Positions 8,453 through 17,199 of a stretch of DNA of 64,000 bases are shown one piece after another. Position 1 is the stretch's first letter. Each line of letters begins with the position of its first letter. A program made the translations under genes and the position numbers. The DNA is from Tabrizicola sp. (lineage in GTDB: Bacteria; Pseudomonadota; Alphaproteobacteria; Rhodobacterales; Rhodobacteraceae): contig NZ_JALHQD010000001.1 in NCBI RefSeq assembly GCF_022842145.1, positions 626,127 through 690,126 of the forward strand. The letters run 5' to 3'. Under the pieces are notes generated by a model that saw nothing but the letters and a program-made list of their open reading frames with translations, had not been told where the DNA came from and did no database searches.

Positions 8453-8959
8453 TCACTCACTATCTTCCGGCACGTCGACAATGATGCGGCCAGCGGCCAG
8501 ATCGACATTGGGCACGATTGCTGTGGTAAAGGGCAAAAGCAGGGCCGATTTATGACGGGTGGTCGATATTTCGAGGATATCCCCAGCCCCGTGGTTGTAG
8601 ACGGCAGTCACCTTGCCGATCAGTTCACCGCCGGGATCATGGGCAGCGAGGCCAATCAGGTCGGCGTGGTAGAACTCGTCGTCGGGCAACGAAGGCAGAC
8701 GGTCGCGGGGCACGTGAAGCGTTACTCCGCGCAGGGCATCGGCCTCATCCTTGGTGGAGACGCCCTTGATCCGGGCGCCAAGCCCGCCCGCAACGGGACG
8801 GGTCAGGGTGACCTGGTATTCCCGGCTGCCGTCTTCGGACAGAAGGGGGCCGTAGGCGACGATGTCGGTCGGTTCCGAGCAGAAGCTTTTCAGCCGGACC
8901 TCTCCGGAAACGCCGAAGGCGCCAGCGATGGCACCGATGCAGATCAGATCATCAGTCAT
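8453..8959 (-). CDS. rimM: Ribosome maturation factor RimM
   Basis: Assembly factor for the head of the 30S subunit that binds S19. The 168-residue protein has the N-terminal RimM domain (ICIGAIAGAFGVSGEVRLKSF) and the PRC-barrel C-terminal domain (DLIGLAAHDPGGELIGKVTAVYNHGAGDILEI). The start at 8959 overlaps the stop of the upstream 54-residue gene as ATGA, indicating coupled translation. Confidence 0.96.
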   Translation of the reverse strand: MTDDLICIGAIAGAFGVSGEVRLKSFCSEPTDIVAYGPLLSEDGSREYQVTLTRPVAGGLGARIKGVSTKDEADALRGVTLHVPRDRLPSLPDDEFYHADLIGLAAHDPGGELIGKVTAVYNHGAGDILEISTTRHKSALLLPFTTAIVPNVDLAAGRIIVDVPEDSE

Positions 8960-9120
8960 GGCACGGCTCCAGCGCAAAACCCGCGTGGGTCCCAGGCCCC
9001 TCCGGCATCACGGCAGGCATCCGCCTGCTGCCCCTGCCCCAGTTGCAGGCCCGCCCAGAAGGCGGCCCCGCAGAGCAGAAGCGTGATCCCGCGCCGAAGA
9101 AGGCCCAGGCCGGGTAGCAT
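8956..9120 (-). CDS. 54-residue single-span membrane peptide between rpsP and rimM
   Basis: A small gene of 54 residues beginning [18 protein letters not shown]. After two arginines comes a hydrophobic span (about residues 11-27), then a short polar tail with two cysteines (DACRDAGGAW and FCAGAVP). Its ATG shares one base with the rpsP stop (TAATG), and its TGA overlaps the rimM start (ATGA). Exact overlap at both ends is strong evidence that it is translated. I do not recognise its function. Orientation by the positive-inside rule puts the cysteines in the periplasm. Confidence 0.75.
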   Translation of the reverse strand: MLPGLGLLRRGITLLLCGAAFWAGLQLGQGQQADACRDAGGAWDPRGFCAGAVP

Positions 9121-9473
9121 TACTCGGTGGCAGGCTCGGCAGCGCGGGCGGCCTTCTTGGCAGCCCGTTCGGCCATCGCCTTGCCCGGGGTGCCGGATTT
9201 GGCGTTGTTGCGGGCGGCCTTCGGACGCACACCGGCAGCTTCCAGGAAGCGGGCGACGCGATCGGTCGGCTGGGCGCCTTCGGACAGCCAGTGGTTCACG
9301 CGGTCGAGGTTCATGACGACGCGCTTTTCGTCATCCTTGGCGAGAAGCGGGTTGTAGGTCCCCAGCTTTTCCAGGAAGCGGCCGTCGCGTGGCATGCGGC
9401 TGTCGGTGGCGACGATCGAATAAAACGGGCGCTTCTTGGAACCACCGCGCGCAAGACGGATTTTCATGGCCAT
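9120..9473 (-). CDS. rpsP: 30S ribosomal protein S16
   Basis: Ribosomal protein S16 of 117 residues with the family core [19 protein letters not shown] and [13 protein letters not shown]. The C-terminus has an Ala/Lys-rich extension of about 30 residues, common in alphaproteobacteria. Translation starts at 9473, with GGAG 8 bases upstream. Chorismate mutase precedes it on the same strand with a gap of about 55 bp. Confidence 0.96.
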   Translation of the reverse strand: MAMKIRLARGGSKKRPFYSIVATDSRMPRDGRFLEKLGTYNPLLAKDDEKRVVMNLDRVNHWLSEGAQPTDRVARFLEAAGVRPKAARNNAKSGTPGKAMAERAAKKAARAAEPATE

Positions 9474-9529
9474 AGTGTAGTCTCCTTGGGTTTGGGTCGA
9501 AGATGCGTGTTTCGCACCCTGCGTGGTTG

Positions 9530-9823
9530 TTATTTCTGCAGTTTCTCGTGATGCCTGATGACTTCGCTGATGATGAAGGTCAGGAATTTCTTGGCGAGGT
9601 CGGGGTCGAGATCGGCCTCTTGCGCCAGTTGGTCAAGCCGCGCCATCTGCCGGGCCTCGCGGTCCGGGTCCGAGGGCGGCAGGTCGTGTTCAGCCTTGAG
9701 ACGCCCCACGGCCTGGGTCTGCTTGAAGCGCTCGGCCAGCGTGTAGACCAGGATCGCATCCAGGCGGTCGATGGAGGCGCGGTGGTCTTTCAGAAGCTCG
9801 GAAGCGCGGGTTGTGGCGTCCAT
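9530..9823 (-). CDS. Chorismate mutase, AroQ type
   Basis: Stand-alone AroQ-class chorismate mutase of 97 residues converting chorismate to prephenate for Phe/Tyr synthesis. It has the all-helical pattern with key residues in [37 protein letters not shown] and the C-terminal [17 protein letters not shown]. Its ATG overlaps the stop of the upstream GNAT gene by one base (TGATG), so the two are translationally coupled. Confidence 0.92.
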   Translation of the reverse strand: MDATTRASELLKDHRASIDRLDAILVYTLAERFKQTQAVGRLKAEHDLPPSDPDREARQMARLDQLAQEADLDPDLAKKFLTFIISEVIRHHEKLQK

Positions 9824-10425
9824 CAGTTCTCCCTCTGCGACGTCTTCGCGTCGGCATTCTGTCTGGCGGGCATCGGCAGGTGCACCCAGACCTGGCTGCC
9901 GTCATGTGTGCCGTCCTGAACCGCGCCGACGCGCCGCGCGAGCCGGGTCGAGGCGGCGTTTTCCGGCGCGATGTAGCTGACGACGCGGTCCAGACCCAGC
10001 GCGGTGAAGGCATGGGTGCGGGCGGCGGTCACAGCCTCGGTCGCAAAGCCCCGGCCTTCGGCAGAGGGGCGGAAGAGGTAACCGAGTTCCGGTTCGGCAT
10101 CGCCGGGTTCGAAGCCCAGAAGGACGAAGCCAAGGACCTCGCCGCCCGCCTTCGGCTCGACCGTCCAGGGACCGTGGCCGCGCAGAAGCCAGGTTCCGCA
10201 GGAGGCGAGGAATTCCATGAAGGCGTCGTCGCGGTCGAAGGGTCCGCCAAGATACGGCGCGGCGGGGCCGGTCAGGATCTCGGCCCAGGCGTCGAAGTCG
10301 GACAGTCGGGGCGCGCGCAGGCGCAGGCGAGCGGTCTCGATCTCTGGCAGCATGCCGGAGAGCGTGGCCGCGAAGCTGGCGGCCGGGCCGGGGACGGCGA
10401 TTTCGTGCGGGGCGCGCCGGGTCAT
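9823..10425 (-). CDS. GNAT family N-acetyltransferase (RimJ/RimL-like)
   Basis: A 200-residue acetyltransferase of the RimJ/RimL-like GNAT group, moving acetyl from acetyl-CoA to an unknown amine. It shows ETARLRLRAPRLSDFDAWAEIL, the PELGYLFRPSAEGRGFATEA acetyl-CoA loop, and VVSYIAPENAASTRLARRVGA. Its start overlaps the stop of the next upstream GNAT as ATGA. It may have arisen by tandem duplication with that neighbour. The substrate is unknown. Confidence 0.88.
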   Translation of the reverse strand: MTRRAPHEIAVPGPAASFAATLSGMLPEIETARLRLRAPRLSDFDAWAEILTGPAAPYLGGPFDRDDAFMEFLASCGTWLLRGHGPWTVEPKAGGEVLGFVLLGFEPGDAEPELGYLFRPSAEGRGFATEAVTAARTHAFTALGLDRVVSYIAPENAASTRLARRVGAVQDGTHDGSQVWVHLPMPARQNADAKTSQREN

Positions 10426-10961
10426 GCCGACACCGTTGGGGCGGGGTGGCGCCAGATGTTGATCAGCTTGCCGAAGACCTCGGTCTTGCGTTCCGGTGCG
10501 GCGCCCAAGCGGCGGGCAAGGGCTTCAGAGCGGGGGTTTTCCGGGTCGATGTAGCTGATCGGCGGTTGGGCGGTGATGCGGGCGTGGTAGTCGTCGCGTG
10601 CTGCAAGGGCGGCTTCCACGCCGTAGCCCAAGCCTTCGCAGCCGTCGAAGAGGTGCCAGCCGAGTTCGGGTTCGTCCCAACCGTCGTGGTAGATCATGCC
10701 GATGCGGCCGATAAAGTCGCCGGCCTTGGTGTCCACCGAGAAAAGGCCGTAACCGCGCAGGACCCAGTGGCCGATGTTGGCCAGAAGCCCGCGCCAGACC
10801 CATTGCCGGTCACGCCCACCGCCGACAAAGCTGGCGCGGGGGCTGTCGTTGAAGGCGAGCATGGCGGGGAAGTCCGCCTCACGCGGTTCGCGCAGGACCA
10901 GGCGGCCGGTCTCGATGACCGGGATCGTCACGCTGATCTGGTGCGCGGGCAGAGGGGTCAT
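10422..10961 (-). CDS. GNAT family N-acetyltransferase (RimJ/RimL-like)
   Basis: A 179-residue GNAT protein with the same architecture as its downstream neighbour: IETGRLVLREPREADFPAML, EPELGWHLFDGCEGLGYG and PISYIDPENPRSEALARRLGA. The start overlaps the ffh stop by 4 bases (ATGA), so it is read as part of the ffh operon. The substrate is unknown. Confidence 0.88.
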   Translation of the reverse strand: MTPLPAHQISVTIPVIETGRLVLREPREADFPAMLAFNDSPRASFVGGGRDRQWVWRGLLANIGHWVLRGYGLFSVDTKAGDFIGRIGMIYHDGWDEPELGWHLFDGCEGLGYGVEAALAARDDYHARITAQPPISYIDPENPRSEALARRLGAAPERKTEVFGKLINIWRHPAPTVSA

Positions 10962-12475
10962 TTCTTCTTCATCAACCCAGACAGGCCCGCAGGCAGGGTG
11001 ATCCCGCGCGGGAGGCCGCCCATGCCGGGGGGAAGGCCGCCACCCATGCCGCCAAGGCCGCCGCCCTGCTGCATGCCCTTGGCCATCTCGGCCAGCTGGT
11101 CGGGCGACATCTTGGACGGGTCGGGCATGCCGCCCTTGCCAAGGAACTGCTTGATCATGTTCTTCATCATGCCGCCCTTGCCCATCTTCTTCATCATGTC
11201 CGCCATCTGCTTGTGCTGTTTCAGCAGGCGGTTGAGATCGGACACGTCGAGGCCAGCCCCGGCGGCGATGCGCTTCTTGCGGCTGGCGGCCAGAAGGTCG
11301 GGGTTCGCGCGTTCCTTCTTGGTCATCGAGTTGATCAGCGCGATCTGGTGGTGCAGCATCTTGTCGTTCAGGCCCGCAGCCTCGGCCTGGTTGGCCATCT
11401 TGCCCATGCCGGGCATCATCCCCATCAGGCCCTGCATCCCGCCCATCTTGAGCATCTGGTCCAGCTGCATCTTCAGGTCGTTCATGTTGAACAGACCCTT
11501 GGCAAAGCGCTTGGCCATGCGTTCGGCCTGCTCGGCCTCGAAGGTCTCCTGCGCACGTTCGACGAGGGCGACGATGTCGCCCATGCCCAGGATGCGGCCC
11601 GCAACGCGTTCGGGATCGAAAGGCTCGATCGCGTCCATCTTTTCGCCAAGGCCGACGAAGCGGATCGGCTTGCCGGTCACGGCGCGCATCGACAGGGCCG
11701 CGCCGCCGCGGCCGTCACCGTCCATCCGGGTCAGGACGACGCCAGAGATGCCGACCTTGCCGTCGAACTCGCTCGCGACGTTGACGGCGTCCTGGCCGGT
11801 CAGGCCGTCGACAACCAGCAGCGTCTCGCGTGGTTGGGCGATGTCGCGGACAGACTGGACTTCGTCCATCAGGACTTCGTCGATGTGGAGGCGACCGGCG
11901 GTATCCAGGAAGAGGACGTCATAGCCGCCCAGGTTGGCCTGCGTCTTGGCGCGTTTGGCGATCTGCACCGCCGTCTCGCCCTTGACGATTGGCAGCGAGT
12001 CCACGCCGATCTGGGTGCCGAGGATCGCCAACTGCTCCATCGCGGCGGGGCGGTTGGTGTCGAGCGAGGCGAGCAGGACCTTCTTGCCGTTCTTTTCCTT
12101 GAGCCGCTTCGCCAGCTTGGCAGTGGTGGTCGTCTTGCCCGAACCCTGCAGACCGACCATCAGGATCGTCGCGGGCGGATTGTCGATCTTCAGCGCTTCG
12201 GGCGTGTCATCCCCGGCGAGGACGCGGATCAACTCGTCATGGACGATCTTCACGACCATCTGGCCGGGAGTGATCGACTTGGTGACGGCCGACCCGGTGG
12301 CCTTTTCGGTGACACGCTTGATGAAGTCGCGGGCGACGGGGAGAGAAACGTCAGCTTCCAGCAGGGCGACGCGAACTTCGCGCAGGGCGGTGACGACGTC
12401 GGCTTCGCTGAGCGCGCCGGCCTTGGTCAGACGGTCGAAGACGCCACCAAGGCGTTCGGAAAGGCTTTCGAACAT
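10958..12475 (-). CDS. ffh: Signal recognition particle protein Ffh (SRP54)
   Basis: GTPase subunit of the signal recognition particle, which targets nascent membrane proteins to FtsY and SecYEG. The 505-residue protein has an N domain from residue 1. The G domain carries GLQGSGKTTTTAKLA (G1), DTAGR (G3) and TRMDGDGRGG (G4 and following). The Met-rich M domain contains MQGLMGMMPGMGKM and a Gly/Met-rich tail. It heads the minus-strand block that runs through the GNATs and chorismate mutase into rpsP. Confidence 0.97.
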   Translation of the reverse strand: MFESLSERLGGVFDRLTKAGALSEADVVTALREVRVALLEADVSLPVARDFIKRVTEKATGSAVTKSITPGQMVVKIVHDELIRVLAGDDTPEALKIDNPPATILMVGLQGSGKTTTTAKLAKRLKEKNGKKVLLASLDTNRPAAMEQLAILGTQIGVDSLPIVKGETAVQIAKRAKTQANLGGYDVLFLDTAGRLHIDEVLMDEVQSVRDIAQPRETLLVVDGLTGQDAVNVASEFDGKVGISGVVLTRMDGDGRGGAALSMRAVTGKPIRFVGLGEKMDAIEPFDPERVAGRILGMGDIVALVERAQETFEAEQAERMAKRFAKGLFNMNDLKMQLDQMLKMGGMQGLMGMMPGMGKMANQAEAAGLNDKMLHHQIALINSMTKKERANPDLLAASRKKRIAAGAGLDVSDLNRLLKQHKQMADMMKKMGKGGMMKNMIKQFLGKGGMPDPSKMSPDQLAEMAKGMQQGGGLGGMGGGLPPGMGGLPRGITLPAGLSGLMKKK

Positions 12476-12632
12476 CGTGTCACCTCATCTGACGTTTTGC
12501 CCCGATATGGGACGGCGAACCCTTGGCGCAAAGCGGAAGGACACCCGTGGGCGCAACTGCGCTGACGGATGGCGATCCCGGGCAATGCCCAAGGGACCGG
12601 AAGCTGCTGCCTCCGGGGAATTGCGGCGGGGA

Positions 12633-13610
12633 TTACGCCGAACCTGCAGGGGAGTCAATGATCGCGAGCATGTCGATGGCAAGGGTCGCGCCGGCCAGTC
12701 CGGCAACCGGGACGCCGGTCGAGGCGGGGCCGGGGCGGGGGAAGCGGGCGTGGCGGACGGCGAGGTTGCCGTGCAGGTCCTGGGGACCGGGGCCGCCGAC
12801 ATAGTGGGTGGTGGCCTTCAGGGGGGCGAAGCCGGGCATCCGGTCCAGCGCCAGCGCGTCCATCGCCTGATGCGCGGCCCGGGCAAGATCGGGGTCGGTG
12901 CCGTGGGCAGATGCCCATGCGAACCGGCCGGATTGCCGGAGGATGGCTCCGCCCGGGGTGGTCGTGATCCGTACGGGTGAAGGGGCGAGGATCAGGATGG
13001 CGGTGACGCCGGGCGCGGGCGGGATCACCCGGGCGGCGGGGTCGGGAAGATGGCTTGGCGGGGCATCTGGTGCGAACCACTGTGCGGCGAGGAGGCAGGT
13101 CGCGTCGATCCGGGCAAGGAGCGGCAGACAGGCGGCCATGTCGGGACCCGAAAGGTGGCAGAAGGTCAGAGCGCCGCCTTGGACAAGGGTCAACCGGGCC
13201 GGGCCTTCGGTAAAATGCACAGGCGTTGGCAGTGCGGAGGTGGCGTAAAGGTCCACCTCGATCCGCATTCCGGGATAGTAGAAATGCGGCAGTCGCACCG
13301 GAGCGAGGGTCGCCTCGGGAAAGGCCGCGGCCAGCGGGGCAAGCAGCGCGGCCGGATCAGCGCAGTCGTGGTAGACTGTCAGCAGAGCCGGCTTGAATCC
13401 CGGCAAGTGCGACAGGACACCCTGCCCCATCCGGGCGATCAGTGCTGCTTGGGCCGCTGCATCGCCGGGAAATTGCACATGGCCCGCATCGTCCAGAGGG
13501 CATTGTCCGCAGGTGGCCGCAACCCCCTCGGCCGCCACGGCAAGAGAGCAGGCCACGGGGACCGGCATGTTCCACATCAGGCCCATCGGCAGGTGGACCG
13601 GTGCCGTCAT
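12633..13610 (-). CDS. RidA-like (YjgF) tandem-domain protein
   Basis: A 325-residue protein that appears to contain two divergent RidA/YjgF-type domains. The first ends with ALLTVYHDCADPAALLAPL and LPHFYYPGMRIEVDLYA. The second runs from about residue 185 to the C-terminus, with the THYVGGPGPQDLHGNLAVRH segment. RidA proteins deaminate reactive imines and enamines. The key arginine of RidA proteins is not convincingly seen, so activity is uncertain. The family call rests on pattern recognition only. Confidence 0.6.
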   Translation of the reverse strand: MTAPVHLPMGLMWNMPVPVACSLAVAAEGVAATCGQCPLDDAGHVQFPGDAAAQAALIARMGQGVLSHLPGFKPALLTVYHDCADPAALLAPLAAAFPEATLAPVRLPHFYYPGMRIEVDLYATSALPTPVHFTEGPARLTLVQGGALTFCHLSGPDMAACLPLLARIDATCLLAAQWFAPDAPPSHLPDPAARVIPPAPGVTAILILAPSPVRITTTPGGAILRQSGRFAWASAHGTDPDLARAAHQAMDALALDRMPGFAPLKATTHYVGGPGPQDLHGNLAVRHARFPRPGPASTGVPVAGLAGATLAIDMLAIIDSPAGSA

Positions 13611-13770
13611 GGGGTGATGCCAGTCTGGCGGGGGTCAGGGTGCACCAGCGCGGAGATGGCTGGTCGAGCGGGGAGCATCGCCGGTGGGCGGGGCTTGATC
13701 TGAGGAACCTGCATGGGTTGCAGTCTGACAGGCCAAGACCATTGGTCAAGGCCGCGCTGCGACGGGCGCC

Positions 13771-14670
13771 TCAGGCGACGGGCGGCAGGTCGTCGAGGCT
13801 TCTCACCGCATCGCAGCGGGCGAGGAGGCCGTCCAGTGTCTCCTGATCGATCCAGGGAAAGCTCTTGGCCAGAGCGCGCTGCACCTCTGCCGCATAGCGG
13901 CGTCCGCGGCGGCTGATCCGCTCACGCTGGAGCGCGCCGATGATCTTGTCCTGCCGTGCGGCGGTATCGTTGTCGAAATGCTGGGTGCGGATATGGGAGG
14001 GAAAGCCTGGATCGGACACCACCGGCCAGCGGGTCCAGACATTGCCGTGCATCATCTGATAGGGGTTCTTCTGGAAGCCGCCGCCGTTGACCGTGGCAAG
14101 ACCGATTGCCGTCAGAAAGCGCTGCTGCACCATCGAGACGCCTTCCGCGGCATCGGGACCGGCCGGAAAGAGGAAGATCCCCGTTGGAAAGGTGATGTGG
14201 GTCGAAGGCGAAAGCACACGCGTGAGGTGGCGCAGCCGGGCGATGTAGTCGACCGACACGGCGTCGTCGTCGTCCAGCCGGAAATGCACCGAACTGCCCC
14301 GGCCCTTGTAGCCGGAGGATTCGACCATGAACCGATGAAAGGCCAGGTCGCCGCGCTGGTGTTCGGAAAACTCGACCACCGCGCCCGGAAGCAGCGCGGC
14401 AATGGCCAAAAGGCGGTTCTTGAAGCGGTCGGGCATGACGGACGAGGACAGGATGACCGTCTTGAATGCCTTGTCCGTCTGGTGGACCAGGCTTGGCAGC
14501 GTCAGGTTTTCGAACAGGAAGAAGCGGCGGGCCATGCGGGTTTCGTCGTAAAGCCGCGCCAGTGCTGCGCCCTCGTCATCCGGGCGTTCGCGGGTGTCGG
14601 TGAAGCCGTAGAAGGAAAAGCGGATATGACCATAAATCGGTCGGTCTTCGAACACGCGCGGGCACCTCAC
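13771..14670 (-). CDS. Putative rhamnosyltransferase-like glycosyltransferase
   Basis: A 299-residue protein resembling the putative rhamnosyltransferase family (PF11316), likely adding a sugar to a surface polysaccharide or protein. A DxD-type metal/nucleotide-sugar motif is present as RLDDDDAV, preceded by FHRFMVESSGYKGRGSSVHF. There is no signal peptide or membrane span, consistent with a cytosolic enzyme. The start used is a GTG at 14670 with a weak ribosome site, so the true start may be slightly downstream. Neighbours give no pathway. Confidence 0.72.
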   Translation of the reverse strand: MRCPRVFEDRPIYGHIRFSFYGFTDTRERPDDEGAALARLYDETRMARRFFLFENLTLPSLVHQTDKAFKTVILSSSVMPDRFKNRLLAIAALLPGAVVEFSEHQRGDLAFHRFMVESSGYKGRGSSVHFRLDDDDAVSVDYIARLRHLTRVLSPSTHITFPTGIFLFPAGPDAAEGVSMVQQRFLTAIGLATVNGGGFQKNPYQMMHGNVWTRWPVVSDPGFPSHIRTQHFDNDTAARQDKIIGALQRERISRRGRRYAAEVQRALAKSFPWIDQETLDGLLARCDAVRSLDDLPPVA

Positions 14671-14703
14671 CAGTTATCGCGACAAGAGGGAACAAGGCCC
14701 TGA

Positions 14704-15222
14704 TCAAGTCAAGCGGGACGACTGTCCCTTGCCTTCGGCTGCCGGGACGCGAAGCCACCGGTTGATGGCCGCCGCGTCAATCTCGGCGCCGCTGCCTGAA
14801 CTGAAGATGTCTGTCAGCGGGATGGGACCGGAGCGGGTTGCCAGCACGGCGCGGTGCGTGATGCTGGAGGTCCGGCTGCCAGTGTTGGTGGTCGAGGTCG
14901 AGCGCGAGGTCTCGACTTCGGCGGCAATGATGTCGGACAGGGCGATGGTCCGTTCGCCCTGCCCCATCAAGCTGCGGGACCGGATCACCAGCGCCTCCGC
15001 ATCGCGGTCGAAGATAACGATCACGTGTTGGACAAAGACGGCGAAGCAGACCGCCAGAAGCGCGGCCGCAAGCCCGAAGCCCGCCGTCAGCCACAGCGTT
15101 TCACCGGACAGCGCCAAGGCAAGCGCCAGCAGGACAAGGATGCCGATGATGAGGACGCTGCCCAGCAGCCAAGGCCGGTCTTCAAGCACGAGCCGCGCGG
15201 GCGTGTCCTGGATCACCTGCAT
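14704..15222 (-). CDS. Hypothetical membrane protein with two spans
   Basis: A 172-residue protein of unknown family. Two adjacent hydrophobic stretches (about residues 17-37 and 42-64) are followed by a soluble domain that contains a Ser/Thr-rich loop (SRSTSTTNTGSRTSS) and probable beta strands, resembling small PH-like membrane proteins. The start at 15222 has an excellent AAGGAG 6 bases upstream. It is divergent from the LysR gene at 15354. Confidence 0.7.
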   Translation of the reverse strand: MQVIQDTPARLVLEDRPWLLGSVLIIGILVLLALALALSGETLWLTAGFGLAAALLAVCFAVFVQHVIVIFDRDAEALVIRSRSLMGQGERTIALSDIIAAEVETSRSTSTTNTGSRTSSITHRAVLATRSGPIPLTDIFSSGSGAEIDAAAINRWLRVPAAEGKGQSSRLT

Positions 15223-15353
15223 GGGATGCTCCTTTGTCGGTATCAGCTTGGGCGGAGGCAAGTGCGGCCGTCAAGCCTGTCGCGGTGGGCTTTCTCCTTG
15301 CAAACCGGCCCCCAAGCGGGGTTCATGTGCACAGATGCACCAAGGAGCGCGGG

Positions 15354-16238
15354 ATGGAAAACTGGGACGAAATCCGCACGGCATTCCAGGTGGCGCGGCT
15401 GGGCACGGTCTCGGGCGCGGCAGAGGTGCTGGGGGTGCATCATGCGACCGTTATCCGCCATATCGACGCGCTGGAGAAGCGGTTGGGGGCGAAGCTCTTC
15501 CAGCGCCATGCGCGCGGCTACACGCCAACGGAATCGGGACGCGACCTGCTGTCCGTCGCACAGACGACCGAAGAGCAGTTCGCCCACCTTGTCAGCCGGA
15601 TCAAGGGTCAGGGTGAGACCGTCGCAGGTGAGCTTGTGGTGACATCGATCGCGGGGATCGCCGATCTTTTGACGCCGGTCATGGGAAGCTTCCAGGACAA
15701 GTTCCCCGATGTGCGGGTGCGGTTCCTGACCGATATGCGCGTCTTCCGGCTGGACTACGGCGAGGCGCATGTGGCGATCCGCGCCGGGGCGGGGCCGGAA
15801 GAGCCCGACAACGTGGTGCAGCCCTTGTCGCGGATCAAGGCGGGCCTCTACGCGTCGCGGTCCTACATCGAGCGGTTCGGAAGGCCGGCCTCGGAAGCCG
15901 ATTTCGGCGGCCATCGCTTCGTCTGCACCGATGCCGAGGTCACGCGCGCGCCCTTCCACCGCTGGCTGCGGGCCACGGTGCATCCGGACCAGATCGCCTA
16001 TGCCGCGACGGAACCGGCCGCGCTGGAGCTTGCGGTGCGGCAGGGCGCGGGGATCGGTTTCATGATGAGTTTCCGGGCAGCCGACGACCCGAACCTGGTC
16101 GAGATCCTGCCGTCGCGGCCGGATTGGGATTCGCCGTTGCGGATCATCACCCACGTCGACCTGCACCGGACGCGGAAGGTGCAGGCCTTCCTTACCCATC
16201 TCAAGGATGCGGCCAAGGACTGGAAATCCTGCACCTGA
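15354..16238 (+). CDS. LysR family transcriptional regulator
   Basis: A 294-residue LysR-type regulator. The N-terminal winged helix-turn-helix is clear (FQVARLGTVSGAAEVLGVHHATVIRHIDALEKRLGAKLF, around residues 9-48), followed by an effector domain that starts at about residue 90. The start at 15354 follows AAGGAG. Its stop overlaps the start of the EamA transporter gene (TGATG), which suggests that it controls or is at least cotranscribed with that exporter. Confidence 0.93.
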   Translation: MENWDEIRTAFQVARLGTVSGAAEVLGVHHATVIRHIDALEKRLGAKLFQRHARGYTPTESGRDLLSVAQTTEEQFAHLVSRIKGQGETVAGELVVTSIAGIADLLTPVMGSFQDKFPDVRVRFLTDMRVFRLDYGEAHVAIRAGAGPEEPDNVVQPLSRIKAGLYASRSYIERFGRPASEADFGGHRFVCTDAEVTRAPFHRWLRATVHPDQIAYAATEPAALELAVRQGAGIGFMMSFRAADDPNLVEILPSRPDWDSPLRIITHVDLHRTRKVQAFLTHLKDAAKDWKSCT

Positions 16239-17125
16239 TGCTGGCCGGGCTGTCCCAACCCGCGCGCGGGCATCTGGCGATGCTGGCGTTCTCGGCCCTG
16301 GTCGCCGGGTCGTTCTCGCTTGGCGTACTGGCCGCGCCGCATATCGACCCGGGGGCGCTGTCGGTGGTGCGCTTCGTGCTGGCCGGCGTGCTGGTCGGTA
16401 TCGCGGCAGCGGTGACGACCGGGATACCGCGCACGGCCTGGGCGGCGCCTTGGCGCTATCTGGTGCTGGGCGGTCTTTTGGGGGCGTACTTCGTGCTGAT
16501 GTTCGAAGGCCTGAAGACCGCGCCGCCGGTGTCTGCCGCAGCGGTCTTCACCCTGACGCCGGTGATGGCCGCCGGGTTCGGCTGGCTGTTCCTGCGGCAG
16601 CGTCTGACCGCGCGGATGGCGGTGGCCCTTGCGATCGGCGGTGCGGGGGCGCTGTGGGTGATCTTCCGCGCCGACCTGCAGGCGCTGCGGGCGCTGGAGG
16701 TCGGGCGGGGCGAAGCGATCTATTTCGTCGGCTGCGTGGCGCATGCGGCCTATGCTCCGCTGGTCCGCAAGCTGAACCGCGGCGAGCCGGCGGTGGTCTT
16801 CACCTTCGGGATGATGGTGGCCGGGACGGTGCTGCTGGCGCTTTACGCCTGGCCCGCGATGGCCGCGACCGACTGGACGGCACTGCCGGGGATCGTCTGG
16901 GTGACGCTGGTCTACGTGGCCGTGGCGGCAAGTGCGGTGACATTCGTGCTGCTGCAATACGCGACGCTGCGGCTGCCGTCGGCGAAGGTGATGGCCTACA
17001 CCTACCTCGTCCCAAGCTGGGTGGCGCTGTGGGAACTGGTCCTGCACGGTCTGGTGCAGCCGGGGCTGGTGCTGGTTGGAGTGGCGATGACGGTACTGGC
17101 GCTGGCGTTGCTGCTGAAGGAGTAG
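16238..17125 (+). CDS. EamA/DMT family transporter
   Basis: A 295-residue inner-membrane transporter of the drug/metabolite superfamily with about ten predicted spans and two EamA repeats, probably an exporter of amino acids or other small metabolites. The start at 16238 shares its A with the stop codon of the LysR gene, so translation is coupled. The substrate is not evident; the LysR link suggests inducible export. Confidence 0.88.
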   Translation: MLAGLSQPARGHLAMLAFSALVAGSFSLGVLAAPHIDPGALSVVRFVLAGVLVGIAAAVTTGIPRTAWAAPWRYLVLGGLLGAYFVLMFEGLKTAPPVSAAAVFTLTPVMAAGFGWLFLRQRLTARMAVALAIGGAGALWVIFRADLQALRALEVGRGEAIYFVGCVAHAAYAPLVRKLNRGEPAVVFTFGMMVAGTVLLALYAWPAMAATDWTALPGIVWVTLVYVAVAASAVTFVLLQYATLRLPSAKVMAYTYLVPSWVALWELVLHGLVQPGLVLVGVAMTVLALALLLKE

Positions 17126-17199
17126 GCGGTCCGCTCGTCGTGGACTTCGTCACTCCTCGCTGCGGCTCTGAAGAGGAGACGACATCGAACGATAAGCGG

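Noticed and set aside
12590-12640. Possible SRP RNA near ffh
   Set aside because: A GGAAGC-like run is present, but the conserved SRP RNA loop and long stem cannot be built.
13735-13762. Palindrome-like GACCA-T-TGGTC as a regulator site
   Set aside because: It is only 5 bp per arm, and no matching regulator or promoter could be placed with confidence.
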